Source: Planctomycetota bacterium
GTDB taxonomy: Bacteria; Planctomycetota; Planctomycetia; Gemmatales; Gemmataceae
DNA: 48,071 nt
Assembly (NCBI GenBank): GCA_016873095.1
Contig: VGYC01000033.1
Span: 1 to 48,071 of the forward strand
Direction of reading: 5' to 3'
Shown: positions 8,369 to 17,415 of the stretch, one piece after another
How positions within the stretch are numbered: position 1 is the stretch's first letter
Layout of the letters: each line of letters opens with the position of its first letter
Program-made: the position numbers and the translations under genes
The notes under the pieces: generated by a model
Seen by the model: only the letters and a program-made list of their open reading frames with translations
Databases searched by the model: none
What the model was told of the DNA's origin: nothing

Positions 8369-9163
8369 TTACGCGCGCAGCGATCCACCCGCGTTCATCG
8401 CCAGGTTGCCGCCATCCATGGGTATCAGGGCGCCGGTGATCCACGACGAAGAATCGGATGCCAGGAATACGGCGAGGCCCTTGATGTCGTCGGGGTGGCC
8501 GAGTCGGCCGGCCGGGATACCGCTCAGGTACTTGGGCTTCAGGTTTGGATCGGCAGCCATGCGTTTTTCCAGGCTGGGGTTGATCACCTGTGCGGGGAGG
8601 ATGGCGTTGACGCGGACGCCACGGCCGGCCCACTCGGTGCTCAGCTCGCGCGTCATCTGCGCCACCGCCCCCATCGCCATACTGTAGGCGATATGCCCAC
8701 GGCCCAGCGCGCTGATGCTCGCCAGCGAGCCGATGTTGACAATGCTTCCCCGTCTGGCCGCTAGCATGCGCTTGCCTGCTTCCTGGCACATGTAGAACCG
8801 GCCCAGCACCAGGTTTCGCCAGGTCTGCTCCACGTCTTCAAGGGAGATGCTTTCGGGGCTCGGTCCCAGGATGCCTTCGCCGGCGACGTTGCCCAGAAAA
8901 TCGATGCGGCCGAAGTCGCGGTCGAGACGCGCGAACAGCTCGCGAATCTGCTGCGGGTCGGAGACGTCGCACGTCGCAGGCACTGCACGTCGGCTGAGTT
9001 TCGTGAGGTGTTGCGCGGTTTGCTCCAGGCCACCCTCGTTGCGATCGACCAGCAAGAGATCAGCTCCAGCTTCTGCAATGGCGGTGGCCATCGCCCGCCC
9101 AAGTCCCTGCGCGGCGCCGGAAACGACTGCTACGCGGCCGGTGAGGTTGAAAAGGTTTGACAT
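8369..9163 (-). CDS. Short-chain dehydrogenase/reductase lacking the catalytic lysine
   Basis: 264 residues from the ATG at 9163, with AAGGAA upstream. The Rossmann fold is intact: SGAAQGLG at 15-22 binds the nucleotide, the NNAG-type motif reads NVAG at 92-95, and S146 and Y160 are present. The segment that should read YxxxK reads YSMAM, so residue 164 is Met, not Lys. The DNA supports this codon (ATG on the minus strand). The C-terminal ITGALIPMDGG is typical of classical SDRs. Without the lysine, normal hydride-transfer chemistry is doubtful; the protein may be inactive, use altered chemistry, or only bind NAD(P). It lies downstream of two membrane-protein genes on the same strand, across a 77-base gap with a hairpin. 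Confidence 0.87.
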   Translation of the reverse strand: MSNLFNLTGRVAVVSGAAQGLGRAMATAIAEAGADLLLVDRNEGGLEQTAQHLTKLSRRAVPATCDVSDPQQIRELFARLDRDFGRIDFLGNVAGEGILGPSPESISLEDVEQTWRNLVLGRFYMCQEAGKRMLAARRGSIVNIGSLASISALGRGHIAYSMAMGAVAQMTRELSTEWAGRGVRVNAILPAQVINPSLEKRMAADPNLKPKYLSGIPAGRLGHPDDIKGLAVFLASDSSSWITGALIPMDGGNLAMNAGGSLRA

Positions 9164-9184
9164 GATTTGGGTTCCTTGCCCGTA

Positions 9185-9216
9185 TGCCGTGCCCACAGGT
9201 TTGCGTGGGCATGGCA
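9185..9216. terminator. Hairpin between DUF308 and SDR genes
   Basis: TGCCGTGCCCAC and GTGGGCATGGCA pair over 12 positions with one G-T step and an eight-base loop. No T run follows on either strand, so a rho-independent terminator is weakly supported. It may instead be an mRNA-stabilising hairpin or a REP-type palindrome. Confidence 0.35.
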
Positions 9217-9240
9217 CACAACTCCTGGCATGGTCAGAGG

Positions 9241-9819
9241 TCACGACATGAGCTTTTTCATGCGCCGGGCCGCCAGCGCCAGCGCGATCCACGACACGCC
9301 GCTGAACAGCAACTCGATGGCGATGAAAAGGCCGATGATGAACAGGCTGCTTTCGGGCCAGCGGGCGACGATCATGCCGCCCAGGGCCACGCTGACCACG
9401 CCGCCGAGGGCGACCATTGGCCAGGCGGGGAAATTGCGATGCGACACTGCAAGGATGATCCGCGCGATGCCGTTGAAGACCAGCGCGAACCCGATGATGA
9501 GCGTGAGGACCGCGGCCCCGCGCAATGGATCGAACACCAGGCAGACACCCGCTGCCAGGTATAGCAGTCCAATCAGCATCTCCAGAAAAAAACCGCCCCA
9601 GTGCCGCATGAACAAGGCGTGAACCAGATGCGCTCCAGCGCCGACAACCATCAGGATGCCGAAGAACTCCACGGACAGCAGCGTCAGAAAGACGGCCATC
9701 CCGTCTTGGAGGGCGATCAAGCCGAGCAAGACCAGGGCAATGCCCAGCACCAGCAGCCAGCCCCATTTCTCCGCGAGGGGGTGCAACGGACTAGTTGGTG
9801 TCGGCGGTGCGTTGCTCAT
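9241..9819 (-). CDS. HdeD/DUF308-family membrane protein
   Basis: 192 residues from the ATG at 9819, which has GGAG upstream and overlaps the stop of the preceding gene by four bases (ATGA), implying translational coupling. Six hydrophobic segments can be drawn, for example WGWLLVLGIALVLLGLIAL and LLYLAAGVCLVFDP, with the repeated two-helix units and the LRGAAVLTLIIGFALVFNGIARI block of HdeD/DUF308 proteins. A short Pro/Thr-rich N-terminus is cytoplasmic. HdeD of E. coli is tied to acid resistance, but the molecular role of the family is unknown. Its partner here is the suffix-like membrane protein upstream. Confidence 0.82.
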   Translation of the reverse strand: MSNAPPTPTSPLHPLAEKWGWLLVLGIALVLLGLIALQDGMAVFLTLLSVEFFGILMVVGAGAHLVHALFMRHWGGFFLEMLIGLLYLAAGVCLVFDPLRGAAVLTLIIGFALVFNGIARIILAVSHRNFPAWPMVALGGVVSVALGGMIVARWPESSLFIIGLFIAIELLFSGVSWIALALAARRMKKLMS

Positions 9820-10364
9820 GGTAGTCTCCGTTCGGGGGCGACGGCTGCTGTCACAGTTGGCGTGTCTTCCCAGGTGAACAGTTTCTTGAGTTTGTCCCAG
9901 AATTGCGAGCCCAGCACAAACACGCTGATTAGCATGACCACATCGCAAACCAGATTCAAGTAGAGCGTTATCTGGGGAGACAGGTCATTGCTGAACAGCG
10001 CCGGCCCATAGGCCAGGACGAACAATCCCAGGTTCGCGCCAAGTAACAACAAGATACCGATGTTGTAGCGAAGCCGGCCCGCAGGTCTCGTTAGCCCCAA
10101 CCATTCGAGCATCTTTCCCAGGCGATTTTTTACGGCTTCCCAGGCCTCCTTTCCAGCGAGGGCGATGCCGGCAATCAGGAAAACCTCGGGCCCGCCCACA
10201 ACCAGGAAGCCGATCAGCGCCGCGGTCGCAGCCGCCGAGAAGCCTAGATACGGCACCAATAGCGCCGAGAGGGGGGAAAGTAGCGCCAGTATCAAGCAGC
10301 CCACGCCCAGACGATACGCCACGCTCCTGGCTGGCCGCGACTCGGAAATAGGGTTATTCGTCAC
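9816..10364 (-). CDS. Small four-helix membrane protein (transporter-suffix-like domain)
   Basis: About 182 residues, read from a GTG at 10364 because TGGAG lies eight bases upstream and longer starts run into the divergent glpD promoter. Four hydrophobic segments are visible: LGVGCLILALLSPLSALLVP, AATAALIGFLVVGGPEVFLIAGIAL, YNIGILLLLGANLGLFVLAY and LYLNLVCDVVMLISVFVLG. A basic GKEAWEAVKNRLGKM loop lies between helices 2 and 3. The GGPE-x-x-L-x-A and GKE pattern recalls the stand-alone suffix domain found after RND transporters; I hold this family call loosely. Its stop overlaps the DUF308 start by four bases, so the two are probably made together. Confidence 0.7.
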   Translation of the reverse strand: MTNNPISESRPARSVAYRLGVGCLILALLSPLSALLVPYLGFSAAATAALIGFLVVGGPEVFLIAGIALAGKEAWEAVKNRLGKMLEWLGLTRPAGRLRYNIGILLLLGANLGLFVLAYGPALFSNDLSPQITLYLNLVCDVVMLISVFVLGSQFWDKLKKLFTWEDTPTVTAAVAPERRLP

Positions 10365-10414
10365 AGTGCGACTCCACTGAATTCGTGAGGGGTGTCGCTG
10401 ATAGACTAACAAAC

Positions 10415-11929
10415 ATGAAACGGAACGTGGAGGCATTGACCGATGGGACCTTCGACCTGCTGGTCGTGGGAGGAGGCATCACCGGCGCCGGTGTGGCCCT
10501 GGATGCGTCGCTGCGCGGTCTGCGTGTCGCTCTCATCGACAAGGGGGACTTCGCTTCCGGGACCAGCAGCGTTTCCTCGAAACTAGTGCACGGCGGGCTG
10601 CGCTACCTGGAGCACGCCGGTTTTCATCTTGTCCATGAAGCGCTGCACGAACGCGGGCGACTGCTGCACAACGCCTGTCATCTGGTGCAGCCATTGCGAT
10701 TCATCCTGCCCTTCTACGACGGTGCACGGCTATCGCCCTGGAAATGGCGGCTCGGGCTCACGCTGTACGACTTCCTTGCCGGGACCAGCAACATCCACCG
10801 GCATCGACCGTTGCGGCGTCGCGAGATTCGCCGCGAATTCCCCACGCTGGTTCGACATGGCCTGCAGGGGGGCGCCGAGTTCTTCGACGCCCAGATGGAC
10901 GATGCCAGGCTGTGCATCGAGGTCATGCGCACCGCTGCCGAATGCGGCGCGACGCCGGCCAACTATGTCGAGGCGACGGCCTTCACGTCGCGCAATGGCC
11001 GTATTACCGGCGTTCGCGCGCGCGACCATGTCGGCGACCGTGAGATCGTTATCGCGGCACGGCAATTCTTGAACGCTGCCGGTCCGTGGGTGGATCGCGT
11101 CTGCCAGCTTGCCGGCGACGACTCAGGGCCGCGCCTGCAGCCCACGCGCGGCGTTCACATCCTCACTGCCGACCGTGGCTTGCGTGCCGCATTCCTGCTG
11201 CTGCATCCCAGCGACGGCCGAGTGCTGTTCATCATCCCCTGGATGGGCAAGACGCTGATCGGCACGACCGACACATTCGCTGACACCGGCCCGGATGATC
11301 TGCACGTGACCGATGGCGAAATCGCCTATCTTCTGGAAGCGCACAATCACTATTTCCAGCCCGGGCTGCAGCCATCCGACGTGATGGGCAGCTTCATCGG
11401 TCTGCGACCCTTGATTCGCTCGGAACGCGGTGGACCGTCATCCTTGTCGCGCGAGTTTCGTGTTTTCACGTCGCCATCCGGGCTGGTGTCAGTCGCCGGC
11501 GGTAAATACACGACGTTCCGGCAGATGGCGGAGGACATTACTGACGTTCTGGTGGCAAGACTGGACGGCCCGCGGCGTCGCTGTAGCACCAGGCGCTTCC
11601 CTCTCAGCGGCGTGCCGTCTGAGCCATGGCTCGAATATTCGGCCAGCGCCAGCGCCGAACTGGAGCAGCGCTTCAAGTTGCCGCGCGCGACGGCGCAGCA
11701 CCTCGTGAATCGCTACGGGCGGCATGCCCTTGAGCTAGCCCATTACCTGGACCAGTCTCCCGAGGCGCGACAGCCGGTCTGTGCCGGTGAGCCGGAGTTG
11801 CGTGGTGAATTCGCGTACCAGCGCGATCACGAGATGGCAGTCTATCCCGCTGACCATTTGCTGCGTCGCACGCGCCTGGGCATGTATCATCCGGATTTGC
11901 TGCGTGGAAAAATCCGGGAATCTTCTTGA
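10415..11929 (+). CDS. glpD: Aerobic glycerol-3-phosphate dehydrogenase
   Basis: 504 residues from the ATG at 10415; a GTG at 10385 would add ten residues without better support. The FAD-binding motif VVGGGITGAGVALDA starts at about residue 17, followed by the GlpD blocks GTSSVSSKLVHGGLRYLE, PTRGVHI, WMGKTLIGTTDT, GLRPLIRS and SVAGGKYTTFRQMAE. The helical C-terminal domain (about 395-504) is present, so the length is normal. It oxidises glycerol 3-phosphate to dihydroxyacetone phosphate at the inner membrane face and passes electrons to quinone. No glpF or glpK lies next to it. It is divergent from the small membrane-protein pair, with about 50 bases between starts. Confidence 0.93.
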   Translation: MKRNVEALTDGTFDLLVVGGGITGAGVALDASLRGLRVALIDKGDFASGTSSVSSKLVHGGLRYLEHAGFHLVHEALHERGRLLHNACHLVQPLRFILPFYDGARLSPWKWRLGLTLYDFLAGTSNIHRHRPLRRREIRREFPTLVRHGLQGGAEFFDAQMDDARLCIEVMRTAAECGATPANYVEATAFTSRNGRITGVRARDHVGDREIVIAARQFLNAAGPWVDRVCQLAGDDSGPRLQPTRGVHILTADRGLRAAFLLLHPSDGRVLFIIPWMGKTLIGTTDTFADTGPDDLHVTDGEIAYLLEAHNHYFQPGLQPSDVMGSFIGLRPLIRSERGGPSSLSREFRVFTSPSGLVSVAGGKYTTFRQMAEDITDVLVARLDGPRRRCSTRRFPLSGVPSEPWLEYSASASAELEQRFKLPRATAQHLVNRYGRHALELAHYLDQSPEARQPVCAGEPELRGEFAYQRDHEMAVYPADHLLRRTRLGMYHPDLLRGKIRESS

Positions 11930-12241
11930 CACCGACACGTCGGCGCGAGTTAATTCAAGCAGATGCACTTCATGGAAACTCAATGAAAGGAGGCGATAAT
12001 CGAAAGTCCACCGACCTGTTCAGGGGAAACCTGTCGGCCGCGCGGATTTCGGCTCATACGGACTTGGGTGTTGAACCCCTGCTAATGCCAGGGATGTCCC
12101 CCAAAAGCTGCCACAGTAACCACCGATCCGCAAGCCTTCACGGTTTCCTGAGTTAGAAAAAACAACAGCCCGCGGCGTCACGATGCATCCATCGGTCGCC
12201 GCGGGCTGTCGCGTTTTTCCCATCGTTCACGACTAAACCTA
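11930..12241. other. Gap after glpD with a terminator; no convincing gene
   Basis: The stretch between the glpD stop and the Gfo/Idh/MocA stop. A frame of up to 76 codons crosses it, overlapping the glpD stop, with an internal ATG at 11983. It has no recognisable motif and no clear binding site, so I do not call it. The strong hairpin at 12157-12218 is the one clear element. Confidence 0.5.
12157..12218. terminator. Bidirectional rho-independent terminator
   Basis: ACAGCCCGCGGCG (12165-12177) pairs perfectly with CGCCGCGGGCTGT (12197-12209), a 13-base GC-rich stem. A five-T run follows at 12214-12218 and an A run (12157-12162) precedes it, so it can end transcription from either side. It lies between the convergent glpD and Gfo/Idh/MocA genes, exactly where a shared terminator is expected. 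Confidence 0.88.
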
Positions 12242-13675
12242 TCAGCTCACGGTGAAGCCGCGACGATTCTGTCGGCTCAACATGCGATTGGCTTCCTGGT
12301 CGTTGGTGAATCTCTCCGCATTCGCTTCCAGCGTGAGGCGGCGGCCGACGCGCAGCTGCATATCCTGCAACTTCAGGTTGCGATCACGCAGGTGTTCTTC
12401 CATGCGGGCCAGGGCATCGTTGGCGTCCTTGTTGTCGCCGAAGGCGCGGGTACGCGGGTTGAAAGCGGCGTTGCTGCCCAGCCGATACGAGATGTTGGCC
12501 AGGTGGCACAACGCGCTGGAGTAGTGGCCCTCCAGGATGTCGGCGTTCAGGTCGTCCTGGCGGCGGCTGCGGACGGCGGCGATGAAGTTCGTGAAGTGGT
12601 CGTTGCCGGGCCGGCGGCGAACCTCGACTTCCGGCAACGGCGCCGGCCTATCGCTGCCGCGCGGGAAGAACTGCGTACCGGCGATGATGCCCGCCTCGAG
12701 CTTGAAGACATTGCCGACTCCCTGGCGATGGAAGGGGCGGGTCTCCAGGCCGCGGACCTCGAAGATCAGCTGCGTCTGGCCGAAATCCATGAGCGCGATT
12801 TGCGTGTTTGGCGTTTCGGCCTGATCGCGTGGGCCAAAGCGGCCGCCGACGCTGACGACACTGCGCGGCAGCGTGGCACCCTGGATCGCCCAGCGGGCGA
12901 TGTCCATCTGATGCACGCCTTGGTTGCCCAGGTCGCCGTTGCCGAAGTCCCAGAACCAGTGCCAGCGATAGTGCACCAGGTTTTCGTGGTAGGGACGCTC
13001 GGCCGCCGGCCCAAGCCAAAGATTGAAATCCAGTTCGCGCGGCACGTCGATACGGCGAACGGTCGGCGACATGCCCGAGGCGTTGTCGCGGCGCTTGTAG
13101 CACAATCCGTAAGCAACTTGCAGCCGGCCCAGCTTGCCGGAACGGATCACTTCGATGACGCGCTGCCAGCCGCCTTCGGTTCGGCTCTGGGTGCCGTGTT
13201 GCACGATCTTCCGCGTCTTGCGGGCGATGTCCACCATCTGCCGCCCTTCAGCGACGTTGTGGCTGCACGGCTTCTCCACGTAAACGTCCTTGCCCGCCTG
13301 GCAGGCCCACATGGTCATCAAGGCGTGCCAGTGATTGGGCGTGGCAATGGACAGCACGTCGAGGTTCCGGTCGTCCAGGGCACGGCGGACATCCTGCACA
13401 GTCTGCGGCCGCTGCCCCGAGCGCTGTTCTACCCCCTTGGCCCTGGAGGCGAACAGGCGGCTATCCACGTCGATCAGGTGGGTAACGCGGACGCCCTTCA
13501 TGCCAGTGAAGGCGCTGATGTGTGAGCCACCCCGGCCGTTGATGCCGGCCACGCCCACGCGGATGTCCTCGTTTGCGCCCAGCACGCGTCCCGAGGACTT
13601 GGTGCCGGCAATGGTGACCGTGGCCGCTGCGGCCAGGGTGTTCTGCAAGAATCGCCGTCGGGAGAGCTGACGCAT
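12242..13675 (-). CDS. Tat-exported Gfo/Idh/MocA-family oxidoreductase
   Basis: 477 residues from the ATG at 13675, with AAAGGA upstream. A Tat leader (SRRRFLQNTLAAAATVTIAG) is followed by a Rossmann domain (GVAGINGRGG at 41-50) and the family EKP motif at 134-136 (VYVEKPCSHN), whose lysine is catalytic. The larger alpha/beta domain contains HWFWDFGNGDLGNQGVHQMD, typical of the exported Gfo/Idh/MocA paralogues that planctomycetes have in large numbers. It probably oxidises or isomerises a sugar or sugar derivative with tightly bound NAD(P) in the periplasm. The substrate is unknown. It converges with glpD on the shared terminator and follows the two-component genes on the same strand. Confidence 0.9.
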   Translation of the reverse strand: MRQLSRRRFLQNTLAAAATVTIAGTKSSGRVLGANEDIRVGVAGINGRGGSHISAFTGMKGVRVTHLIDVDSRLFASRAKGVEQRSGQRPQTVQDVRRALDDRNLDVLSIATPNHWHALMTMWACQAGKDVYVEKPCSHNVAEGRQMVDIARKTRKIVQHGTQSRTEGGWQRVIEVIRSGKLGRLQVAYGLCYKRRDNASGMSPTVRRIDVPRELDFNLWLGPAAERPYHENLVHYRWHWFWDFGNGDLGNQGVHQMDIARWAIQGATLPRSVVSVGGRFGPRDQAETPNTQIALMDFGQTQLIFEVRGLETRPFHRQGVGNVFKLEAGIIAGTQFFPRGSDRPAPLPEVEVRRRPGNDHFTNFIAAVRSRRQDDLNADILEGHYSSALCHLANISYRLGSNAAFNPRTRAFGDNKDANDALARMEEHLRDRNLKLQDMQLRVGRRLTLEANAERFTNDQEANRMLSRQNRRGFTVS

Positions 13676-13853
13676 CGGCAGGTCCTTTCTTCGTGCGATG
13701 GAATCTTCGACTGAAGGCGGGTTTCTTCTCTTATAGCCGCCGAGTCGAGGGCTTTCAAGCAACAAATCGGGAAATTCGCGGATCCAGGAGCCGAAAGCGA
13801 CAGCGGTACCGGCCGAGCCCGTAGCACCAGCAAAGTGCCGCGAGAAGTGGGCT

Positions 13854-15740
13854 TCACACCTTGGCTGGCAGCCGCAGCACAAAGCAAGCGCCCTGCCCAT
13901 TCTGTCCCGGCTGGATGGTCAGCTGCCCGCCCAGAAGGCTGGCCCAGCGCTGTGCCAGCGCGAGTCCCAAACCGACGCCGCCGGCGGTGACGTCGGCGGC
14001 GTGACCGCGGCGAAAGGGGCGAAAGATCGAGCGGCGCTCCTGGCGCGGCACGCCAGGGCCGAGATCTTCGACCTCGAAGACGGCCGACTTGCCTTCCTGG
14101 CGGGCGCGCAACCAGAGCCTGGGATCGCTGGCGGCTTGACTGTACTTGCAGGCGTTGTCGATCAAATTGCCGAGCAACTGGGTCACTACCTGGCTGTCGG
14201 TATCAATGATCGCGTTGCTGGGCATGCTGTTCTCGATGATCATGTCCTTGCCGCAATCCTGGCAGCGCATCTGCCAGGAGGTTTGCAAGCACTCGAGCAA
14301 TTCGGCAACTGAAACGGGCTTGTGCTCAAGCCGGGGTCGCTGATTTTCCAGCCGCGAGAAATCGAGAACGTTGTTGACGAGCCGATTGAGACGATCCGTC
14401 TCGCCGTTGAGCGTGTGCAAATACTCGTCGCGCTGCTTGTCGTTCTGGACCATGCCTCCGGTAAGCATGTCGAGATAGAGTCGCAGTGTGGTCAAGGGGG
14501 TACGCAGCTCATGAGTGACTGTCGAGACGAAGCGGATACGACGCTGTGACAGGTCGATGAGGGACCAACCGCCCAGACCGACGGCGAGCAGGGCGATGAG
14601 GGCGGCGGCCCAGGCCAGCACCAGTCCGATGCGCAGGGGCTTCCAGCCGAGTTCCAGTGCTGCGACCGGGCCAGGATCGAGTTCCACCGGCAGGGCGGTC
14701 ATGGTCCGCTCTGGATGGGACGGCGTTTTCCTGGTCATCGGCTGCAATCGAGCCTCCGGGAACAAGTCCTCAATTTGTTCAAGCAGTCGCTTCTCGAGTG
14801 CCTGCCAGTTGAGCAGCAATCCCTGGGCGACCGATCTGCCGCCGACCTCGACGCGCCGCGCGACAACCAGACGCTCGTCCTTGGATCCACTTTCCAACCA
14901 GAAGGCAGACATGGGTCCGGGGCGAACGGTCTCGGCGCGCGCCTTGCCGCCGCCGGGCCGCAACAGGCCCTCGCCGTTGGGAGTCAGCTTGCCGATCAAC
15001 GAATTCTGGCTGGGAGGATTCAGGTTGGGAGACTGATTGCCGCGGTAGTTCTCCTGGGGACCATAGATTGGCATGCGGCTTGTGAATTCTTTCTGAGACT
15101 TGGCAATCGGTGATTGAACGTCCCAGCGCTGGTCGCGATTCGCGTCACGATTCTGGCCTCGGTTCTCCTCGGCGAGGATCGCGGAGTTCGCGATGGCCAA
15201 GTTGGCTGTCGGCAGCTTCGCGAGCAAATCCGCGCGCGATACGTTGCACTCGAGGTCCTTGAGCAGACGGTCGCGCTGCCCTGCGTCTTTTGGCTTCGTG
15301 GTCAGCGCTCCAGGCAACTTCTTCTTTAAAGAGGTCGACAGCACCTGCGGCGACCACCAACCCGCCTCGTCGGCGGTGGAAAAATGTAACGACACCCAGT
15401 CCGGCAGCTCGGCGTCGAGCAACGGCGACATCTCGAGGCAACGGCCGGGGACGCCCGGCTTCAGCGACCAGTCGAAGATCGGCGCCGGAGCATAGATGGC
15501 ATTGTAATGTGAGAACGGCCGGCTTGCCTCGCGGGCCAGTTCCGGGATCATGTAGCTATCGAGCCGCCATAGCGCCAGCCGCAGCCGGGCATGCAGCTCT
15601 GCCTCGCTGCGTGCGGCCTGCTGTTCCTCCTCGAGGCGTAGTGTTGCCGCCGTGACCCAACCCAGTCCTCCGGCCACCAACCCCGCGATCATGATGAAGG
15701 CAAGCAATCCGCCCGCCTTGCCGCGCAGCCAGCGTGTCAT
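13854..15740 (-). CDS. Membrane sensor histidine kinase
   Basis: 628 residues from the ATG at 15740, whose first four bases overlap the stop of the response-regulator gene (ATGA). An N-terminal helix (GGLLAFIMIAGLVAGGLGWV) and a second one near 370-395 bracket a large extracytoplasmic region of about 330 residues with no recognised sensor fold and an Asn/Gln/Pro-rich stretch near 195-250. The kinase core follows: H-box FVSTVTHELRTPLTTLRLYL with H410, N-box LLGNLIDNACKYS, G1 DLGPGVP and G2 GGVGLGLALAQ. It autophosphorylates H410 and should phosphorylate the partner regulator. No HAMP domain is evident. The signal is unknown. Confidence 0.92.
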   Translation of the reverse strand: MTRWLRGKAGGLLAFIMIAGLVAGGLGWVTAATLRLEEEQQAARSEAELHARLRLALWRLDSYMIPELAREASRPFSHYNAIYAPAPIFDWSLKPGVPGRCLEMSPLLDAELPDWVSLHFSTADEAGWWSPQVLSTSLKKKLPGALTTKPKDAGQRDRLLKDLECNVSRADLLAKLPTANLAIANSAILAEENRGQNRDANRDQRWDVQSPIAKSQKEFTSRMPIYGPQENYRGNQSPNLNPPSQNSLIGKLTPNGEGLLRPGGGKARAETVRPGPMSAFWLESGSKDERLVVARRVEVGGRSVAQGLLLNWQALEKRLLEQIEDLFPEARLQPMTRKTPSHPERTMTALPVELDPGPVAALELGWKPLRIGLVLAWAAALIALLAVGLGGWSLIDLSQRRIRFVSTVTHELRTPLTTLRLYLDMLTGGMVQNDKQRDEYLHTLNGETDRLNRLVNNVLDFSRLENQRPRLEHKPVSVAELLECLQTSWQMRCQDCGKDMIIENSMPSNAIIDTDSQVVTQLLGNLIDNACKYSQAASDPRLWLRARQEGKSAVFEVEDLGPGVPRQERRSIFRPFRRGHAADVTAGGVGLGLALAQRWASLLGGQLTIQPGQNGQGACFVLRLPAKV

Positions 15741-16480
15741 GCGCTTTTCCCGTTGGCTCGAGTTGATTCGACGGGCACGAGGTCCGGCCCGGCCATGTAA
15801 CCTTGCGAGCGAACCGTGAGGATCGCCTCCGGCGTGTTCTTGCCGCTCGGATCGCGCAGCTTGTTGCGCAGCCGGGCGACATGCATGTCGATGGTCCGCG
15901 TCTCGATCCCCTGGGGACTGAGTCCCCACAGACGGCTCAGCAGCTCCTCGCGTGAGATTGCCCGTTCCCGATTGGTCAGCAGGAAACGGAGCAAGGCGCC
16001 TTCCGTTTCCGATCTCTCGGCACGTTGCTTCTCGGACCAGCGGATCTCGCGGCGCTCGAAGTCGATGCGGGCGTGTCCGAGGCGGGCAGCGCAGACGTCT
16101 TGCGGCCGGCCGGCGGCGCGCCGCAGGATCGCCTCCACCCGCGCTAGCAGTTCCCGCGCGGAGAACGGCTTGACGACGTAATCGTCCGCGCCCATCTTCA
16201 GGCCACGCACCCGATCATCCTCGGTGCCGCGGGCCGTGAGGATGATGACCGGCAAGGTCGGCCGCACTTTGCGCAGCTCCATCAGGACGTCAAGACCGTC
16301 CTTGCGCGGCAAGAGCAAATCAAGCAATACCAAATCGACACCGGCCTGCGCAGCCTGTCTGAGCCCCAGCTCGCCGTCGGCGGCCTCGCTGACCCGGTAG
16401 CCCGTGGCCCGCAAGGCATCCACGATGCCGCGGCGGATGGCCGGCTCGTCCTCCACGACGCAGATCTGTCCTGGTGCCAT
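15737..16480 (-). CDS. OmpR/PhoB-family response regulator
   Basis: 247 residues from the ATG at 16480, with a strong GAGGAGG upstream. The receiver domain at 3-115 has the acidic pair D11/E12, phospho-acceptor D54, T82 and K104. The winged-helix DNA-binding domain at about 135-235 shows LLRFLLTNRERAISREELLSRLWG and TRTIDMHVARLRNKL, the recognition helix of the PhoB type. Its stop overlaps the kinase start by four bases, so the two form a coupled two-component operon. The neighbouring genes do not point to a single target process. Confidence 0.93.
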   Translation of the reverse strand: MAPGQICVVEDEPAIRRGIVDALRATGYRVSEAADGELGLRQAAQAGVDLVLLDLLLPRKDGLDVLMELRKVRPTLPVIILTARGTEDDRVRGLKMGADDYVVKPFSARELLARVEAILRRAAGRPQDVCAARLGHARIDFERREIRWSEKQRAERSETEGALLRFLLTNRERAISREELLSRLWGLSPQGIETRTIDMHVARLRNKLRDPSGKNTPEAILTVRSQGYMAGPDLVPVESTRANGKSA

Positions 16481-16572
16481 GTGGTCCTCCTCGGTCCTCG
16501 TAGCGACAAGCCGCTCGCATGTCAGCCTGTGCCGGTGGCAAGGCGCTGCGCGCTTGTGGCGACGTCGGAATA

Positions 16573-17280
16573 TCAGCGGGCCGCCGCGGCCAGGATGATG
16601 TTGAACGTCCCGCTCTTGTAGGTCGCCTTGGCGGCGGCGCGGTTCTCCCGCAGGTCGATGATCAGCGAATCGCGGATCCAGTTGTCCGTTTTCTGATGCT
16701 CGTCGCCGCGGAAGTAGAGCTGCGTGATCAGCTCGCGGTAGCGCGGCGCCCGCACCCAGTAGTGGATGTGGCTGGGCCGCCACGTCTTCGGTCCGATGCG
16801 GTACGGGCCAGGCTTGATCGTCTCGAACTCGTAGTAACCATTCTCGTCGGTGATGACGCGAGCGCGGTTGACAAACACATTGGCAGCCGGCGGGCGCTTC
16901 GGGTCATCGTTGTCGTAGCGGCCCTGATGGTTGGCCTGCCAGACATCGATGACGGCATTGGCCAGCGGCCGTCGCGTGTCGAGCCCGAAGACGCGGCCGC
17001 TGACCAGCAGGACCGTGCCGGGTTCCAGCGGTGGCGTCACCTTGGCGCGGAAGGGCGCGCCACGGCGATGGAACGGCCCAAGGATATTGTCCTCGGTCGC
17101 CACCCAGTTGGCCGGCTGCCCGGCGCCGTTACGCGCCGGCGGCTTCTCTTGCTGATAGCGGGCATAAGCGCCCAGGTCGCCGCTGGCCTCCGTCGGCTCG
17201 GCGTCGGCGCCAAGCACCAGCCCCGCGGCCGCCAGGCCGCAGCCGCGCTTCACAAAGTCGCGCCGGCTTGTTTCGGACAT
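16573..17280 (-). CDS. Exported intradiol ring-cleavage dioxygenase
   Basis: 235 residues. The ATG at 17280 follows a perfect AAGGAGG. A Tat-like leader (SRRDFVKRGCGLAAAGLVLG) precedes the catalytic domain. All four non-haem Fe(III) ligands are visible: Y122 (GRYDND), Y160 (GPYRIGP), and H171 and H173 (RPSHIHYWV). LANAVIDVWQAN is the usual core strand. The reaction is O2-dependent ortho-cleavage of a catechol or protocatechuate-like ring; the export signal suggests an extracytoplasmic aromatic substrate. No other beta-ketoadipate genes are adjacent. It is divergent from the HpcH/HpaI aldolase, with a 135-base shared upstream region. Confidence 0.92.
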   Translation of the reverse strand: MSETSRRDFVKRGCGLAAAGLVLGADAEPTEASGDLGAYARYQQEKPPARNGAGQPANWVATEDNILGPFHRRGAPFRAKVTPPLEPGTVLLVSGRVFGLDTRRPLANAVIDVWQANHQGRYDNDDPKRPPAANVFVNRARVITDENGYYEFETIKPGPYRIGPKTWRPSHIHYWVRAPRYRELITQLYFRGDEHQKTDNWIRDSLIIDLRENRAAAKATYKSGTFNIILAAAAR

Positions 17281-17415
17281 GCGCTCCTCCTTTTGCATGA
17301 ATAGACGGCCCCGCCCCCCGCCTGGATTTTCCACCAGAAAGGACGCGGTCTTGTCGCTATTGTAACAGCGTGATTCCGCGGTTGCGTAACGAACTGGTAA
17401 CAGCGAAAGGCGAAC

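Noticed and set aside
11926-12156. Small frame after glpD
   Set aside because: It starts on the glpD stop, has no binding site or family features, and its lower half is a terminator leader.
12392-13525. 377-codon plus-strand frame opposite the Gfo/Idh/MocA gene
   Set aside because: Shadow reading without motifs; the minus strand has a Tat leader and EKP.
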